Part shown: positions 35,206 through 44,500 of the stretch, one piece after another | How positions within the stretch are numbered: position 1 is the stretch's first letter | Layout of the letters: each line of letters begins with the position of its first letter | Notes under the pieces: model-generated | Seen by the model: only the letters and a program-made list of their open reading frames with translations | What the model was told of the DNA's origin: nothing | Databases searched by the model: none | Origin: Paraburkholderia haematera | Lineage (GTDB): Bacteria; Pseudomonadota; Gammaproteobacteria; Burkholderiales; Burkholderiaceae | DNA: 64,000 bases | Assembly (NCBI RefSeq): GCF_905220975.1 | Contig: NZ_CAJNBK010000021.1 | Location: forward strand, 1-64,000 | Direction: 5' to 3' | Position numbers and translations under genes: made by a program

Positions 35206-35604
35206 CTACTTCGCTTCAGTGCCGCGCAGCAATTGCGAAACCTGGCCGTGGTGATGCAGGATCGCCGGGTCGGCTTGCAGGAGCGGCAAGTAGCGCGGAA
35301 GGAATGCGTTGTCGGGCTGATCGGGAGAAAAGAGACCGCGGACCGCTTCGGCCGCGGCCAGCCGATCGGCGGCGTCCGCTTCCTTGTCGTCGAGAATCTC
35401 GTCGACGTTCGCGATCACCGTGGAGAGCGGCGTGAGCCAGCGGAACGCCGAGCCGTTGATGAGCACCTGCAGGAAGGCCGCCGGCGTCACGGGGCCGAAT
35501 TCCTTTTCGTAAGACGCGCGCTCGTGATCGAGAATCGACTTATGCAGCGCCAATAGCGGTCTGCGAATTTCCGAGAGGAATTGAATGCATTGCTGGTCGT
35601 TCAT
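35206..35604 (-). CDS. Conserved-looking protein of unknown function
   Basis: A 132-residue soluble, mostly helical protein starting MNDQQCIQFLSEIRRPLLALHKSIL. A strong AAGGAG site eight bases upstream supports the ATG at 35604. Notable motifs are SAFRWLTPLSTVIANVDEILDD and a C-terminal YLPLLQADPAILHHHGQV. I do not recognise the family. It is monocistronic, upstream of and divergent from a molybdenum hydroxylase operon. Confidence 0.7.
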   Translation of the reverse strand: MNDQQCIQFLSEIRRPLLALHKSILDHERASYEKEFGPVTPAAFLQVLINGSAFRWLTPLSTVIANVDEILDDKEADAADRLAAAEAVRGLFSPDQPDNAFLPRYLPLLQADPAILHHHGQVSQLLRGTEAK

Positions 35605-36046
35605 CTTGCAGCTCCTTCGGATAGTCATGCCGGATCAAGCCGGGCGATTGGATCAAACCAGATCCATGCTAACAAAATCACTCGATGATGCATCGACAAG
35701 AATGTTGCGCGACCACGAAGCGCGTCACATCAAGCCAATGCGGTAATGGTAACGCATTGATTTTCATATCGTTTCACTTCCGGCGTGGGGCAGCGGCAAG
35801 TCTTTTTCGTCTCGTGGATACCCTGCGCACATGCACACCCTGTCTGCGAACTTCTTAATCCACGTCTACAATTTCCGGGTCTCCTCCGGCGCACTCGCGC
35901 TGCGTATCATCTTCTGCACGCATTGGTCTGTAGCCGCATCGCGTATTAGCACGGCGTGTCGAATAAACACGGCAAGTCTTTGCGGTTTGGTTCGAGGTCT
36001 CTGCCTAAACAGCCTGACAAACAATAAGCCCCACCCGGAGCCGCCC
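35605..36046. promoter_or_regulatory. Divergent region before the second Mo-hydroxylase operon
   Basis: 442 bases. A perfect 7-bp inverted repeat CAATGCG-N10-CGCATTG lies at 35736-35759, followed by an AT-rich ATTTTCATATC, a candidate operator. No ORF is supported. The reading frame into the 2Fe-2S gene is open from 35831 but lacks coding character before 36047. Confidence 0.45.
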
Positions 36047-36502
36047 ATGACAACGTTCAACATCAACGGCCAGACTCATACTGTCGACGCACCCCCGGAC
36101 ATGCCCCTGTTGTGGGTGTTGCGCGACCTCGTCGGCTTGACCGGCACCAAGTTCGGTTGCGGCATCGCTCAATGCGGCGCCTGTACCGTGCATCTCGATG
36201 GCGTCGCGGTGCGCTCGTGCGTGCTGCCGGCGGCGGCTGTCGGCGACAAGAAAATCACCACCATCGAAGCGGTCGGCAGCACGCCGGCCGGGCAGAAGGT
36301 CCAGCAGGCATGGCGTCAGCTGGACGTCGTGCAATGCGGCTACTGTCAGTCGGGGCAGGTGATGTCGGCGGCCTCGCTGATCGCGAGCAACCCCAATCCG
36401 ACCGATGCGGACATCGACGCCGCCATGGCCGGCAACATCTGCCGCTGTGGGACGTACAACCGCATCCGCGCGGCGATCAAGCAAGCCGCGAAGGGAGCCT
36501 GA
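36047..36502 (+). CDS. iorA: 2Fe-2S subunit, isoquinoline 1-oxidoreductase alpha type
   Basis: A 151-residue small subunit. The first cluster uses GCGIAQCGAC and the later Cys of VRSCVLP. The second uses VQCGYCQSGQ and ICRCGTY. The length is exactly the family norm, with none of the Ala-rich leader seen in the other small subunit of this window. A GGAG site precedes the ATG. It is immediately followed by the Tat-tagged molybdopterin subunit. The isoquinoline name denotes the subfamily, not a proven substrate. Confidence 0.88.
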   Translation: MTTFNINGQTHTVDAPPDMPLLWVLRDLVGLTGTKFGCGIAQCGACTVHLDGVAVRSCVLPAAAVGDKKITTIEAVGSTPAGQKVQQAWRQLDVVQCGYCQSGQVMSAASLIASNPNPTDADIDAAMAGNICRCGTYNRIRAAIKQAAKGA

Positions 36503-36503
36503 C

Positions 36504-38747
36504 ATGTCCCGGGGATTGCTCGATGCACAAAACGGCGCGGAGTTGGCGAAGGACGGCAAGGGTGGAATCACACGCCGCACGTTCCTGAAATTCAGCGTCA
36601 CGGTGGGCGCGGCAACGGGCGGCGGCTTGCTGCTCGGCTTCAGCATGCCGGCCGCCAGTCAGGATCAGAAAGCCGGCAAATCGGTGATCGGCGGCGATGC
36701 TGACGAGGCGCCGCAGAATGGCGTGTTCGCGCCGAACGCCTTCATCCAGATCGACACGGCGGGCAAAGTCACGCTGGTGATTCCGAAGGTCGAAATGGGG
36801 CAAGGCGTCTACACGTCGATCCCGATGCTGATCGCCGAAGAACTCGAAGTGCCGCTCGGCTCCGTCACGCTCGACCACGCGCCGCCGAATGAAAAGCTCT
36901 TCATGGACCCACTTCTCGGTGGCCAGCTCACCGGTGGTTCGACATCGATCCGCTATGCGTGGGAGCCGATGCGCCGTGCCGGTGCGGCCGCGCGCACCGT
37001 CCTGATCAGCGCCGCCGCACAGCAATGGCAAGTCGATCCGGCAAGCTGTCACGCACAAGCCGGGCAGGTGATTCATGCGGCGAGCAATCGCAGCATCGGT
37101 TACGGACAGTTGGTGAACGCCGCGGCGAAGCTGCCCGCGCCGCAGAACGTGCCCTTGAAAGACCCGAAAGATTTCAAGCTGATCGGCACGGCGGTGAAGC
37201 GTCTCGATTCGCCCGAGAAGGTCGACGGTACCGCCATGTTCGGACTGGACGTGCGGGTACCCGACATGGCCTACGCGGCCATCGCGAATTGTCCGGTATT
37301 CGGCGGCACGCTTGCCAGCGTCGACGATACCCATGCGAAGAAAATTCCCGGCGTGCGCCAGGTCGTCAAAGTCGATAACGCGGTCGCCGTGATCGGCGAT
37401 CACACGTGGGCCGCCAAACGCGGTTTGCAGGCGCTGGAGATCAGATGGAACGAAGGCGCGGGCGCGCAGATCGGGATGAAACAGATCGTCGACGATCTTG
37501 CCAATGCAGCGCAACGCAATGGCGCGGTGGCGCGTAAAGACGGCGACGTGAACAACGCGTTTTCAAACGCGAAGACCCGCGTCGACGCCGTGTATCAGCA
37601 ACCGTTCCTCGCGCATGCCACGATGGAGCCGATCAACTGCACAGTGCACGTACGGCCCGACGGCTGCGAAATCTGGATCGGCTCGCAAGTGCCGACGCGG
37701 GTGGTGGACGCGGCGGTTGCCGTCACCGGTTTGCCCGCGGACAAGATCGTCGTGCATAACCATCTGATTGGTGGCGGTTTTGGCCGGCGGCTCGAATTCG
37801 ACATGGTCACGCAGGCGGTCAAGATCGGCAAACAGGTGTCGACGCCGGTGAAGGTGCTGTGGACCCGCGAAGAAGACATCCAGCACGACATGTACCGGCC
37901 GTACTACTACGACAAGATCTCCGCCGGGCTCGACGCGAACGGCAAGCCAATCGCGTGGCAGCATCGGATTGTCGGCTCGTCGATCCTGGCGCGTTTCGCG
38001 CCGCCCGCGTTCAAGGACGGTATCGATCCGGATGCGGTGGAAGTCGCCTCCGATCTGCCGTACGACCTGCCCAATCAACTGATCGACTATGTGCGCCAGG
38101 AACCGCATGCCGTTCCCACCGCGTTCTGGCGCGGCGTGGGACCGACGCGCGGCACCTTCGTGGTCGAGAGTTTCATCGACGAACTCGCCGCGCAGGCGAA
38201 AGTCGATCCGGTCAAATACCGCCAGGATCTGCTGGGCAAAACACCGCGCGCGCTGAACGTGCTCAACACCGCCACGCAGGCGGCGAACTGGGGCAGTGCG
38301 GTGCCGAAGGGCCAGGGGCGCGGTGTGTCGGTGATGCATGCGTTCGGCAGCTTCTTCTCGATCGTCGTCGATGTAGCAGTCGATCAGGGCGAGGTGGCCG
38401 TCAAGCGCGTGGTGTGCGCGGTCGATTGCGGGATGGTGGTGAATCCGAACACGATCGAAGCGCAGGTGCAAGGCGGCATCATCTTCGGCATCACGGCCGC
38501 GCTCTATAGCGAGATCACGATCAAGGACGGCCGCGTGGAGCAGAACAACTTCACCGACTACCGGATGCTGCGGATCGATCAAACGCCGCCTATCGAGGTG
38601 CATATCGTGAAGAGCAGCGAGGCGCCAGGCGGCATCGGCGAGCCGGGCACGGCGGCGCTCGCGCCCGCGCTGACGAACGCGATTTACGCGGCTACTGGCA
38701 AGCGGCTCCGGCAATTGCCGGTCGGCAGTCAACTGCAAACCGCCTGA
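36504..38747 (+). CDS. iorB: Molybdopterin subunit, isoquinoline 1-oxidoreductase beta type
   Basis: A 747-residue large subunit. A Tat signal (TRRTFLKF at about 23-30, then a Gly/Ala hydrophobic stretch) directs export. Characteristic segments are PKVEMGQGVYTSIPML, GGGFGRRLEFD, WRGVGPTRGTF and, near the C-terminus, APGGIGEPG, whose Glu is the expected catalytic base. An AAGGGAG site seven bases before the ATG supports the start. With the next cytochrome c it forms a periplasmic dehydrogenase. Similar sets oxidise N-heterocycles (isoquinoline, nicotinate) or aldehydes. Confidence 0.88.
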   Translation: MSRGLLDAQNGAELAKDGKGGITRRTFLKFSVTVGAATGGGLLLGFSMPAASQDQKAGKSVIGGDADEAPQNGVFAPNAFIQIDTAGKVTLVIPKVEMGQGVYTSIPMLIAEELEVPLGSVTLDHAPPNEKLFMDPLLGGQLTGGSTSIRYAWEPMRRAGAAARTVLISAAAQQWQVDPASCHAQAGQVIHAASNRSIGYGQLVNAAAKLPAPQNVPLKDPKDFKLIGTAVKRLDSPEKVDGTAMFGLDVRVPDMAYAAIANCPVFGGTLASVDDTHAKKIPGVRQVVKVDNAVAVIGDHTWAAKRGLQALEIRWNEGAGAQIGMKQIVDDLANAAQRNGAVARKDGDVNNAFSNAKTRVDAVYQQPFLAHATMEPINCTVHVRPDGCEIWIGSQVPTRVVDAAVAVTGLPADKIVVHNHLIGGGFGRRLEFDMVTQAVKIGKQVSTPVKVLWTREEDIQHDMYRPYYYDKISAGLDANGKPIAWQHRIVGSSILARFAPPAFKDGIDPDAVEVASDLPYDLPNQLIDYVRQEPHAVPTAFWRGVGPTRGTFVVESFIDELAAQAKVDPVKYRQDLLGKTPRALNVLNTATQAANWGSAVPKGQGRGVSVMHAFGSFFSIVVDVAVDQGEVAVKRVVCAVDCGMVVNPNTIEAQVQGGIIFGITAALYSEITIKDGRVEQNNFTDYRMLRIDQTPPIEVHIVKSSEAPGGIGEPGTAALAPALTNAIYAATGKRLRQLPVGSQLQTA

Positions 38748-38759
38748 CTAGAGACCACC

Positions 38760-40040
38760 ATGAACAACACACTCAAGGGTTTCGGCGCGGCATTGTGCGT
38801 GGCGTTGCCGTTCCTGACGCAATCCCCGGCGCAAGCTGCGGATCAGGCACTGGTGCAGCGCGGCGCCTATCTGGCGAAGGTTGGCGATTGCGTCGCCTGT
38901 CATACGGCGCCGAAGGGCAAACCGTTCGCGGGCGGCTTGCCGATGACCACGCCGATGGGCCAGATCTACACCACCAACATCACGCCGGACCAGCAAACCG
39001 GCATCGGCAATTACACGGAAGAGGACTTTGCGAAAGCGATGCGCGAAGGCGTCGCGAAAGACGGCCACAACCTGTATCCGGCGATGCCGTATCCATCGTA
39101 TGCGAAGGTCAACGACGACGACATGAAAGCGCTGTACGCGTACTTCATGAGCGGCGTGGCGCCGGTGCAGCAGGCGAACCGCGAGCCGGACATCAAATGG
39201 CCGTTGAACATGCGCTGGCCGTTGAAGTTCTGGAACATGGTGTTCCTCGAGAAGGGCGCCTACCAGGATAAACCGGGCAAAGACGTGGCGTGGAATCGTG
39301 GCGCGTACCTCATTCAGGGACTGGGGCATTGCGGCTCGTGCCATACGCCGCGCGGCATTGCGTTCCAGGAGAAGGCGCTGGATGAAAACGGCACCGCGTT
39401 CCTGACCGGCGGCCTCCTCGACGGCTGGTTCGCGGCGAACCTGACCGGCGAGCACAACGTTGGCCTCGGTCGCTGGAACGATCAGGATCTGCAAGCGTTC
39501 CTGAAGACCGGCGCCAATCGCCATGCATCGGCATTCGGTTCGATGACCAGTGTGATCAACAACAGCACACAGGCCATGAACGACACCGACATCGCCGCGA
39601 TGTCCGCGTACCTGAAGTCGCTTCCGCCGGCGGGTGGCAGTGGCGCGCCGCCTTATACGTATGATCTACAAACGACGAAGGTGTCGTTGAACCGTCCCGC
39701 GAACAATGCCGGTGCGCGCGTTTATACGGCGTATTGCATGCACTGCCATGGCGTCGACGGACGCGGCTTTGCGCCGATGCTGGCGCCGTTGGCGGGCAAT
39801 CCGAACGTGCTGGAGAAGGATCCGTCGTCGCTGATCAACGTGACGCTGAACGGCACGGAGGATCTGGTGATCGGCGGGATTCCCGCACCGTATCCGATGC
39901 CGAAGTACGCGCCGGTGCTCAACGACCAGCAGATCGCCGATGTCCTGAGTTTCGTGCGCGCCGGGTGGAATAACGGTGGGTCGGCGGTCACGGCGGCCGA
40001 CGTGGCGAAGTTGCGCAAGTCGACCCAGGCGGCGCGATAG
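38760..40040 (+). CDS. Triheme cytochrome c subunit
   Basis: A 426-residue periplasmic cytochrome with a Sec signal peptide (ending PAQAADQ). Heme sites CVACH (about 45), CGSCH (about 195) and CMHCH (about 330) are evenly spaced. It is homologous in layout to the cytochrome of the first molybdenum hydroxylase operon, but it has a cleavable signal instead of a lipobox. It should carry electrons from the hydroxylase to the terminal chain. A strong hairpin terminator follows within 30 bases. Confidence 0.9.
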   Translation: MNNTLKGFGAALCVALPFLTQSPAQAADQALVQRGAYLAKVGDCVACHTAPKGKPFAGGLPMTTPMGQIYTTNITPDQQTGIGNYTEEDFAKAMREGVAKDGHNLYPAMPYPSYAKVNDDDMKALYAYFMSGVAPVQQANREPDIKWPLNMRWPLKFWNMVFLEKGAYQDKPGKDVAWNRGAYLIQGLGHCGSCHTPRGIAFQEKALDENGTAFLTGGLLDGWFAANLTGEHNVGLGRWNDQDLQAFLKTGANRHASAFGSMTSVINNSTQAMNDTDIAAMSAYLKSLPPAGGSGAPPYTYDLQTTKVSLNRPANNAGARVYTAYCMHCHGVDGRGFAPMLAPLAGNPNVLEKDPSSLINVTLNGTEDLVIGGIPAPYPMPKYAPVLNDQQIADVLSFVRAGWNNGGSAVTAADVAKLRKSTQAAR

Positions 40041-40060
40041 AAACATCGGGCTGACAACGA

Positions 40061-40099
40061 AAAAAGCGGCAACCGTGCAAAACGGTTGCCACTTTTTTA
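40061..40099. terminator. Bidirectional rho-independent terminator
   Basis: GGCAACCGT, a five-base loop and ACGGTTGCC form a perfect 9-bp stem, flanked by an A tract on the left and a T tract on the right. It therefore serves the rightward cytochrome operon and the leftward transporter operon that converge here. Confidence 0.9.
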
Positions 40100-40116
40100 T
40101 GGACCTGCAGAAAGCG

Positions 40117-40773
40117 TTAGCGGTGCTGCCCGACCTTCGCACGTTTCTCCAGCACCCGCGCATACCACGTCAACGGGAAGCACATCGCGAAGTAAATCAT
40201 CGCGACCATGCCGTAGATCGGGAACGGGCGAAACGCGGCGTTCGTGATCATCGTGCCGGTCTTGGTCAATTCCGTGAAGCCGATGATCGACGCGAGCGCC
40301 GTGCTCTTCACCACCTGCACGAGGAAGCCGACTGTCGGCGCCACGGCGATCTTCAGCGCCTGCGGCCAGATGATGTAGCGCAGTTGCTGGCTGAACGTCA
40401 TGCCCAGACTCGCCCCGGCGGCCCACTGGCCACGCGGCACGGCTTCCACGCAGCCGCGCCAGATATCGACCAGATAGGCGCTCGTATAAAGCGTCAGCGT
40501 GACGGCCGCTGCAACCCACGGCGAGACGTCGACACCCAGCAGCGGCAGGCCGAAGAACGCCAGAAACAACTGCATCAGCAGCGGCGTGCCCTGAAACACT
40601 TCCACATACACCACAACGATCCGCCGCAGCCACGGCAACGGCGACACGCGCATCGCGAGCAGGATCAGCCCGACAATGCCGCCGCCGACAAACGCGATCA
40701 ACGACAACAGCACCGTCCAGCGGGCGGCGAGCAGCAGATTGCGGGCGATGTCCCACAGGGTGAATTCGACCAT
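40117..40773 (-). CDS. Polar amino-acid ABC transporter permease
   Basis: A 218-residue HisM/GlnP-type permease with about five helices and the EAA loop (YTSAYLVDIWRGCVEAVPRGQWAAGASLGM) that contacts the ATPase. The ATG at 40773 follows GGAG and lies three bases after the stop of the upstream permease, so the two are co-translated. They probably form a heterodimeric channel. No dedicated HisP-type ATPase is next to it. Confidence 0.88.
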   Translation of the reverse strand: MVEFTLWDIARNLLLAARWTVLLSLIAFVGGGIVGLILLAMRVSPLPWLRRIVVVYVEVFQGTPLLMQLFLAFFGLPLLGVDVSPWVAAAVTLTLYTSAYLVDIWRGCVEAVPRGQWAAGASLGMTFSQQLRYIIWPQALKIAVAPTVGFLVQVVKSTALASIIGFTELTKTGTMITNAAFRPFPIYGMVAMIYFAMCFPLTWYARVLEKRAKVGQHR

Positions 40774-40775
40774 GA

Positions 40776-41525
40776 TCAACGCTCCGTCGGCAGAGTGCGG
40801 GCGCCGCGCCACATCAGGCGATTGCGCCAGTTACGCGGCGCGCTGTTGCTGCTGCCGCGTGCCGCGCGGCCCGCGAAGAGGCCGCGGCCGAGCCGGTTCA
40901 TGAGTTGCCGCAACACGATCGACAACACCAGATACGTCGCGGTGATGATCAGGTAGCTTTCGAACGAGCGGAAGTTGCGCGACTGGATGAAGTTGGCCGC
41001 GTAGGTCAGATCGGGCACCGAGATTTGCGAGACCACCGCCGAGCCGAGCATCACGATCAGCACCTGGCTTAGCAATGCGGGAAACACGTTGGCGATCGCT
41101 TGCGGCAGCACGACATAGCGAAACACTTGCCGCTCATGCAGACCGAGCGCTTGCGCCGCCTGCGACTGGCCGCGCGGAATCGAGTCGATACCGGCGCGCA
41201 CGATTTCGATCGCGTACGCGCCGAGATTGACGGTCATTGCCAGAATCGCGGCTTGTACTTCGTCGATATGAATGCCGAGGCTCGGCAAGCCAAAGAAGAT
41301 GAAGAACAACTGCACGATGAAGGGTGTATTGCGGATCAACTCGACGTATGTCGCGATCACCCAGCGCGCCCACTTCGGCCCGGCCACCGCGATGCTCGCG
41401 CCGCCAATGCCGACGAGGCCGCCGAGCAACGTGGATACGGCGGTGAGCCCCAGCGTGACGGCGACGCCGCGCGCGAGCAGCCCTGCGTAGAGGCCGAAGC
41501 CGCTGAAATCGAACGCATAGGTCAT
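40776..41525 (-). CDS. Polar amino-acid ABC transporter permease
   Basis: A 249-residue HisQ-type permease. Hydrophobic helices and the loop VNLGAYAIEIVRAGIDSIPRGQSQAAQALG place it in the same family as the next gene. A basic C-terminal tail of about 30 residues (rich in Arg and Ser) is longer than usual. It is preceded by a periplasmic binding protein gene 80 bases upstream. Confidence 0.88.
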   Translation of the reverse strand: MTYAFDFSGFGLYAGLLARGVAVTLGLTAVSTLLGGLVGIGGASIAVAGPKWARWVIATYVELIRNTPFIVQLFFIFFGLPSLGIHIDEVQAAILAMTVNLGAYAIEIVRAGIDSIPRGQSQAAQALGLHERQVFRYVVLPQAIANVFPALLSQVLIVMLGSAVVSQISVPDLTYAANFIQSRNFRSFESYLIITATYLVLSIVLRQLMNRLGRGLFAGRAARGSSNSAPRNWRNRLMWRGARTLPTER

Positions 41526-41605
41526 GAGGTGGCGCTCATCGTGAGGTCAAACTCCAGCGGGCGCCTCGAAGGAAATCACCTTGGGGGCGCCCGCGCAAAA
41601 AAGAT

Positions 41606-42430
41606 TTAGAGGTCGGCCGGCAGCGGCGCACGCAGCCATTTCTGCGCAATCGAGTTCATCGTGCCGTCCTTGCGAGCCTTGGCAATCGTTTCGTCGACTT
41701 TCTGCTTCAGGCGCGGTTCGTTCTTGTTCAAACCGACGTGATCCGGCGAGCTGAACAGCGAGAACTTCTGCTCCGGATCGTTCGCCGGATGACGCGCGAG
41801 AATGGTTGCGCCAACGTCGTTGCCGACTACCATCAACTGTACCTGACCAGAAAGAAACGCCGAAATTGCGCCGTTAGGATCGTCGAATCTTTTGATGTTC
41901 GCGCTGGGCGGCGCGATCTTGGTGACGCTCAGGTCTTCCAGCGTGCCGCGCGCAACCGAAATCGACTTGCCGGCGAGGTCGGCGGCGTTTTTCACGGGCA
42001 GCGTTTTCGGACCGAACACGGCGAGGTAGTAGGGCGCGTAGGGCTGCGAGAAGTCGATCACCTTTTCGCGCTCCGGCGTCTGGCCGACTGAAAGCAGCAT
42101 GTCAGCCTTGTGGTCGGCGAGGTAGGCCATGCGGTTGTCGCCCGTCACCTGCACCAGTTCGACTTTCGCGTTGAGCGCTTTGCCAATCAGGTTGGCGACG
42201 TCGATGTCGTAACCCATCGGCTTCATGTCCGGGCCAATCGAGCCGAACGGCGGGTAGTCCTCGAATACGCCGATGCGTACCGTGCCGGACTTGGCGATAG
42301 TGTCGAGCGCGTCGGCATGGGCGGCCGACGAAAAGGCGCACAGTGCGCCGAGGCCGGTGAAGGCGAGCGTCGCGGCGAGCGTGGCGAAGACGCGGCGTGT
42401 GTTCGATTGGGCAACTTGCGGCTGATTCAT
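41606..42430 (-). CDS. Periplasmic amino-acid-binding protein
   Basis: A 274-residue solute-binding protein with a signal peptide (residues 1 to about 40, ending AAHAD). The SBP_bac_3 fold is clear: SGTVRIGVFEDYPPFGSIGPDM, GYDIDVANLIGKAL, LLSVGQTPEREKVIDFSQPY. It delivers polar amino acids or similar compounds to the two permeases downstream. An AGAGGAAAG site precedes the ATG. It starts 53 bases after the end of a PotA-type ATPase gene. Confidence 0.88.
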   Translation of the reverse strand: MNQPQVAQSNTRRVFATLAATLAFTGLGALCAFSSAAHADALDTIAKSGTVRIGVFEDYPPFGSIGPDMKPMGYDIDVANLIGKALNAKVELVQVTGDNRMAYLADHKADMLLSVGQTPEREKVIDFSQPYAPYYLAVFGPKTLPVKNAADLAGKSISVARGTLEDLSVTKIAPPSANIKRFDDPNGAISAFLSGQVQLMVVGNDVGATILARHPANDPEQKFSLFSSPDHVGLNKNEPRLKQKVDETIAKARKDGTMNSIAQKWLRAPLPADL

Positions 42431-42483
42431 GGTCTTTCCTCTGTCGAAAACTCGGTATTGGAATGGGCTTCAGTGTGAGTGTT

Positions 42484-43557
42484 TCAATGTGCCGCGCGGG
42501 CAGCGATCAGTTTGCACGCATGCGGTGGCAATTCTGCGAGCACCGGCATGCCGAGCGTCAGCCCCGGCGTTTCGCGCGGGGTGGTCGCGGCGGTCAGGGT
42601 GAAACCCGTGCAATCGATCGTTGCTTCGAGCGACGCCCCCACGTCGCGGATAAACGTCACCGTGCCCGCGAGCCGGTTTTGCCCGGCATTGTCGGACGCC
42701 AATTTGACACACACATCTTCCGGCCGGATCAGCAGGCGAATATCGCTGCTGGACGACGGCACGCGCGCGGGTTGCGCAACGGCAATGCGCCTTCCGCCCG
42801 GCAGACTCACGGCGCCCGCGCCGTCGTAAGTGACCGGCAGGATGTTGCCGAGCCCGATGAAGTCAGCCACGAATTCGCTGACCGGGTCGCGATAAATATC
42901 GAGCGGTTTGCCGACTTGCGCGATCCGGCCTTTCTCCATGACCACGATCTCGTCGGCCATCGTCATCGCCTCGCGCTGATCGTGCGTCACCATGATCGTC
43001 GTGATGCCGAGACGCTGTTGCAGCAGGCGGATTTCGACCTGCATCGCTTCGCGCAGTTTGGCGTCGAGCGCGGAGAGCGGCTCGTCGAGCAACAGCAGTT
43101 TCGGTTGCGACGCGATGGCGCGCGCAATCGCCACGCGTTGACGCTGGCCGCCGGAGAGTTGCGTGACCGGCCGGTTCGCCATATGCGGCAACTGGATCAG
43201 CTCCAGCAATTCAGCAACGCGGCGCGCTTGCGCGTCTTTCGCGGTCTTGCGTAGCTTGAGCGGATACGCGACGTTCTGCGCGACCGTCATGTGCGGAAAC
43301 AGCGCGAGCGACTGAAACACCATGCCGAAGTCGCGCTGATTGGCGGGCAGATGCGTGATGTTGCGGCCGGCGAAGTTGATGCTGCCCGAGCTCGGCGTCT
43401 CTAGCCCGGCGATCATCCGCAAGAGCGTGGTCTTGCCGCAGCCGGACGGCCCGAGAAAGCACACCAGCTTGCCGTCGGGCACGCTCAGATCGACGCTGTC
43501 GACGGCATAGGCCGCGTTGAACCGTTTGGTCACGGCCTGCAAGGTCAGATGGGTCAT
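42484..43557 (-). CDS. ABC transporter ATPase, PotA/FbpC type
   Basis: A 357-residue ATPase. Walker A GPSGCGKTT is near residue 35, the signature LSGGQRQRVAIARA near 135, and Walker B LLLLDEPLSALD just after. A C-terminal TOBE domain begins about residue 275. This CUT1/MOI-type architecture belongs with the two permeases and the binding protein upstream. The ATG at 43557 has a GGAG site six bases ahead; a TTG five codons earlier is less likely. It is the only ATPase in this transporter cluster. Confidence 0.9.
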   Translation of the reverse strand: MTHLTLQAVTKRFNAAYAVDSVDLSVPDGKLVCFLGPSGCGKTTLLRMIAGLETPSSGSINFAGRNITHLPANQRDFGMVFQSLALFPHMTVAQNVAYPLKLRKTAKDAQARRVAELLELIQLPHMANRPVTQLSGGQRQRVAIARAIASQPKLLLLDEPLSALDAKLREAMQVEIRLLQQRLGITTIMVTHDQREAMTMADEIVVMEKGRIAQVGKPLDIYRDPVSEFVADFIGLGNILPVTYDGAGAVSLPGGRRIAVAQPARVPSSSSDIRLLIRPEDVCVKLASDNAGQNRLAGTVTFIRDVGASLEATIDCTGFTLTAATTPRETPGLTLGMPVLAELPPHACKLIAARAAH

Positions 43558-43618
43558 CGAATGCTCCAGCAAAAAGGCATCGGCACAGCGCGAATCGGAA
43601 GGGTGGCCAAAGCGGTGA

Positions 43619-44500
43619 TCAAAGCGCCACCCCTTCGTCGCCGATCAGCTTTTCGAGCAGCCAGATCAGCGCGAAGTCGATCGCGACGATAAAGACGGCG
43701 AAACAGAACACGGTCGGATCGAGCGACGACACCGTGCGGCTATAGAGCCACACCGGCAGCGTCATCGTGTCGATGCCATATAGAAAGAACGTCACCGTGA
43801 ATTCGTTGAACGAGACAATGAACGCGAACAGCATGCCCGCGAGAATGCCGGGGCGCATGAGCGGCAGGATCACGTCGATCAGCGCGCGGCTCGGGCTCGC
43901 GCCCATCACGCAGGCCGCTTCCTCGAACTCCGGGCCGATCGAGGCCACCGAGGCCGCGCAATTTTTCACGGTGAACGGCAGCGCCAGAATCACATGCGCG
44001 ATGATCAGGCGGAATACGCCGAGTTCGACCGGCAGCACGTTGAACACCAGCAGCAGCGACAAGCCGAGCATCACGAGCGGATAGACGAGCGGCAACGCCA
44101 CCAGTTGTTCGACCGCCGGTTTGCCGCGAAAGCGATAGCGGCTCAGCGCGTAGGCGGCGGGCACCGAGACGAGCGTGGCGATGACCATTGTCGAGAGCGC
44201 GACGATCAGGCTCGTGCTGAGCGCGCCGCCCATCGAGAGGGTGTCGCTCGCGTCCGGCGAGACGAAGCTGTGCCACGCCGCGCGATACCAGTGCAAACCG
44301 TAGGCGTGCGGCGGGAATTCGAGCGTGTCGGCCGCGCTGAATGACATCGTGATCATCGTCAGAATCGGCAGCGCGGCGAGAAACAATACGACCGCGGCGA
44401 GCAGCGCGGTGGCCTTGCCGAGCTGGCCGGGCATGGTCGTGGGCAAACGCGGCAGGCGTGGTGAACTTGGAAGGCGCGGAGTCTGGATCGGCGTGCTCAT
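43619..44500 (-). CDS. Spermidine/putrescine-type ABC permease (PotC-like)
   Basis: A 293-residue permease with six helices and the EAA loop EEAACVMGASPSRALIDVILPLMRPG. A short basic/proline leader precedes the first helix. The start at 44500 overlaps the stop of the previous gene (ATGA). It pairs with the PotB-like permease. The cargo is likely a polyamine or another small organic ion or amino-acid derivative. Confidence 0.88.
   Translation of the reverse strand: MSTPIQTPRLPSSPRLPRLPTTMPGQLGKATALLAAVVLFLAALPILTMITMSFSAADTLEFPPHAYGLHWYRAAWHSFVSPDASDTLSMGGALSTSLIVALSTMVIATLVSVPAAYALSRYRFRGKPAVEQLVALPLVYPLVMLGLSLLLVFNVLPVELGVFRLIIAHVILALPFTVKNCAASVASIGPEFEEAACVMGASPSRALIDVILPLMRPGILAGMLFAFIVSFNEFTVTFFLYGIDTMTLPVWLYSRTVSSLDPTVFCFAVFIVAIDFALIWLLEKLIGDEGVAL

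Noticed and set aside
37563..38738. 391-codon open frame on the minus strand
   Set aside because: Antisense shadow of iorB; no recognisable protein motif.
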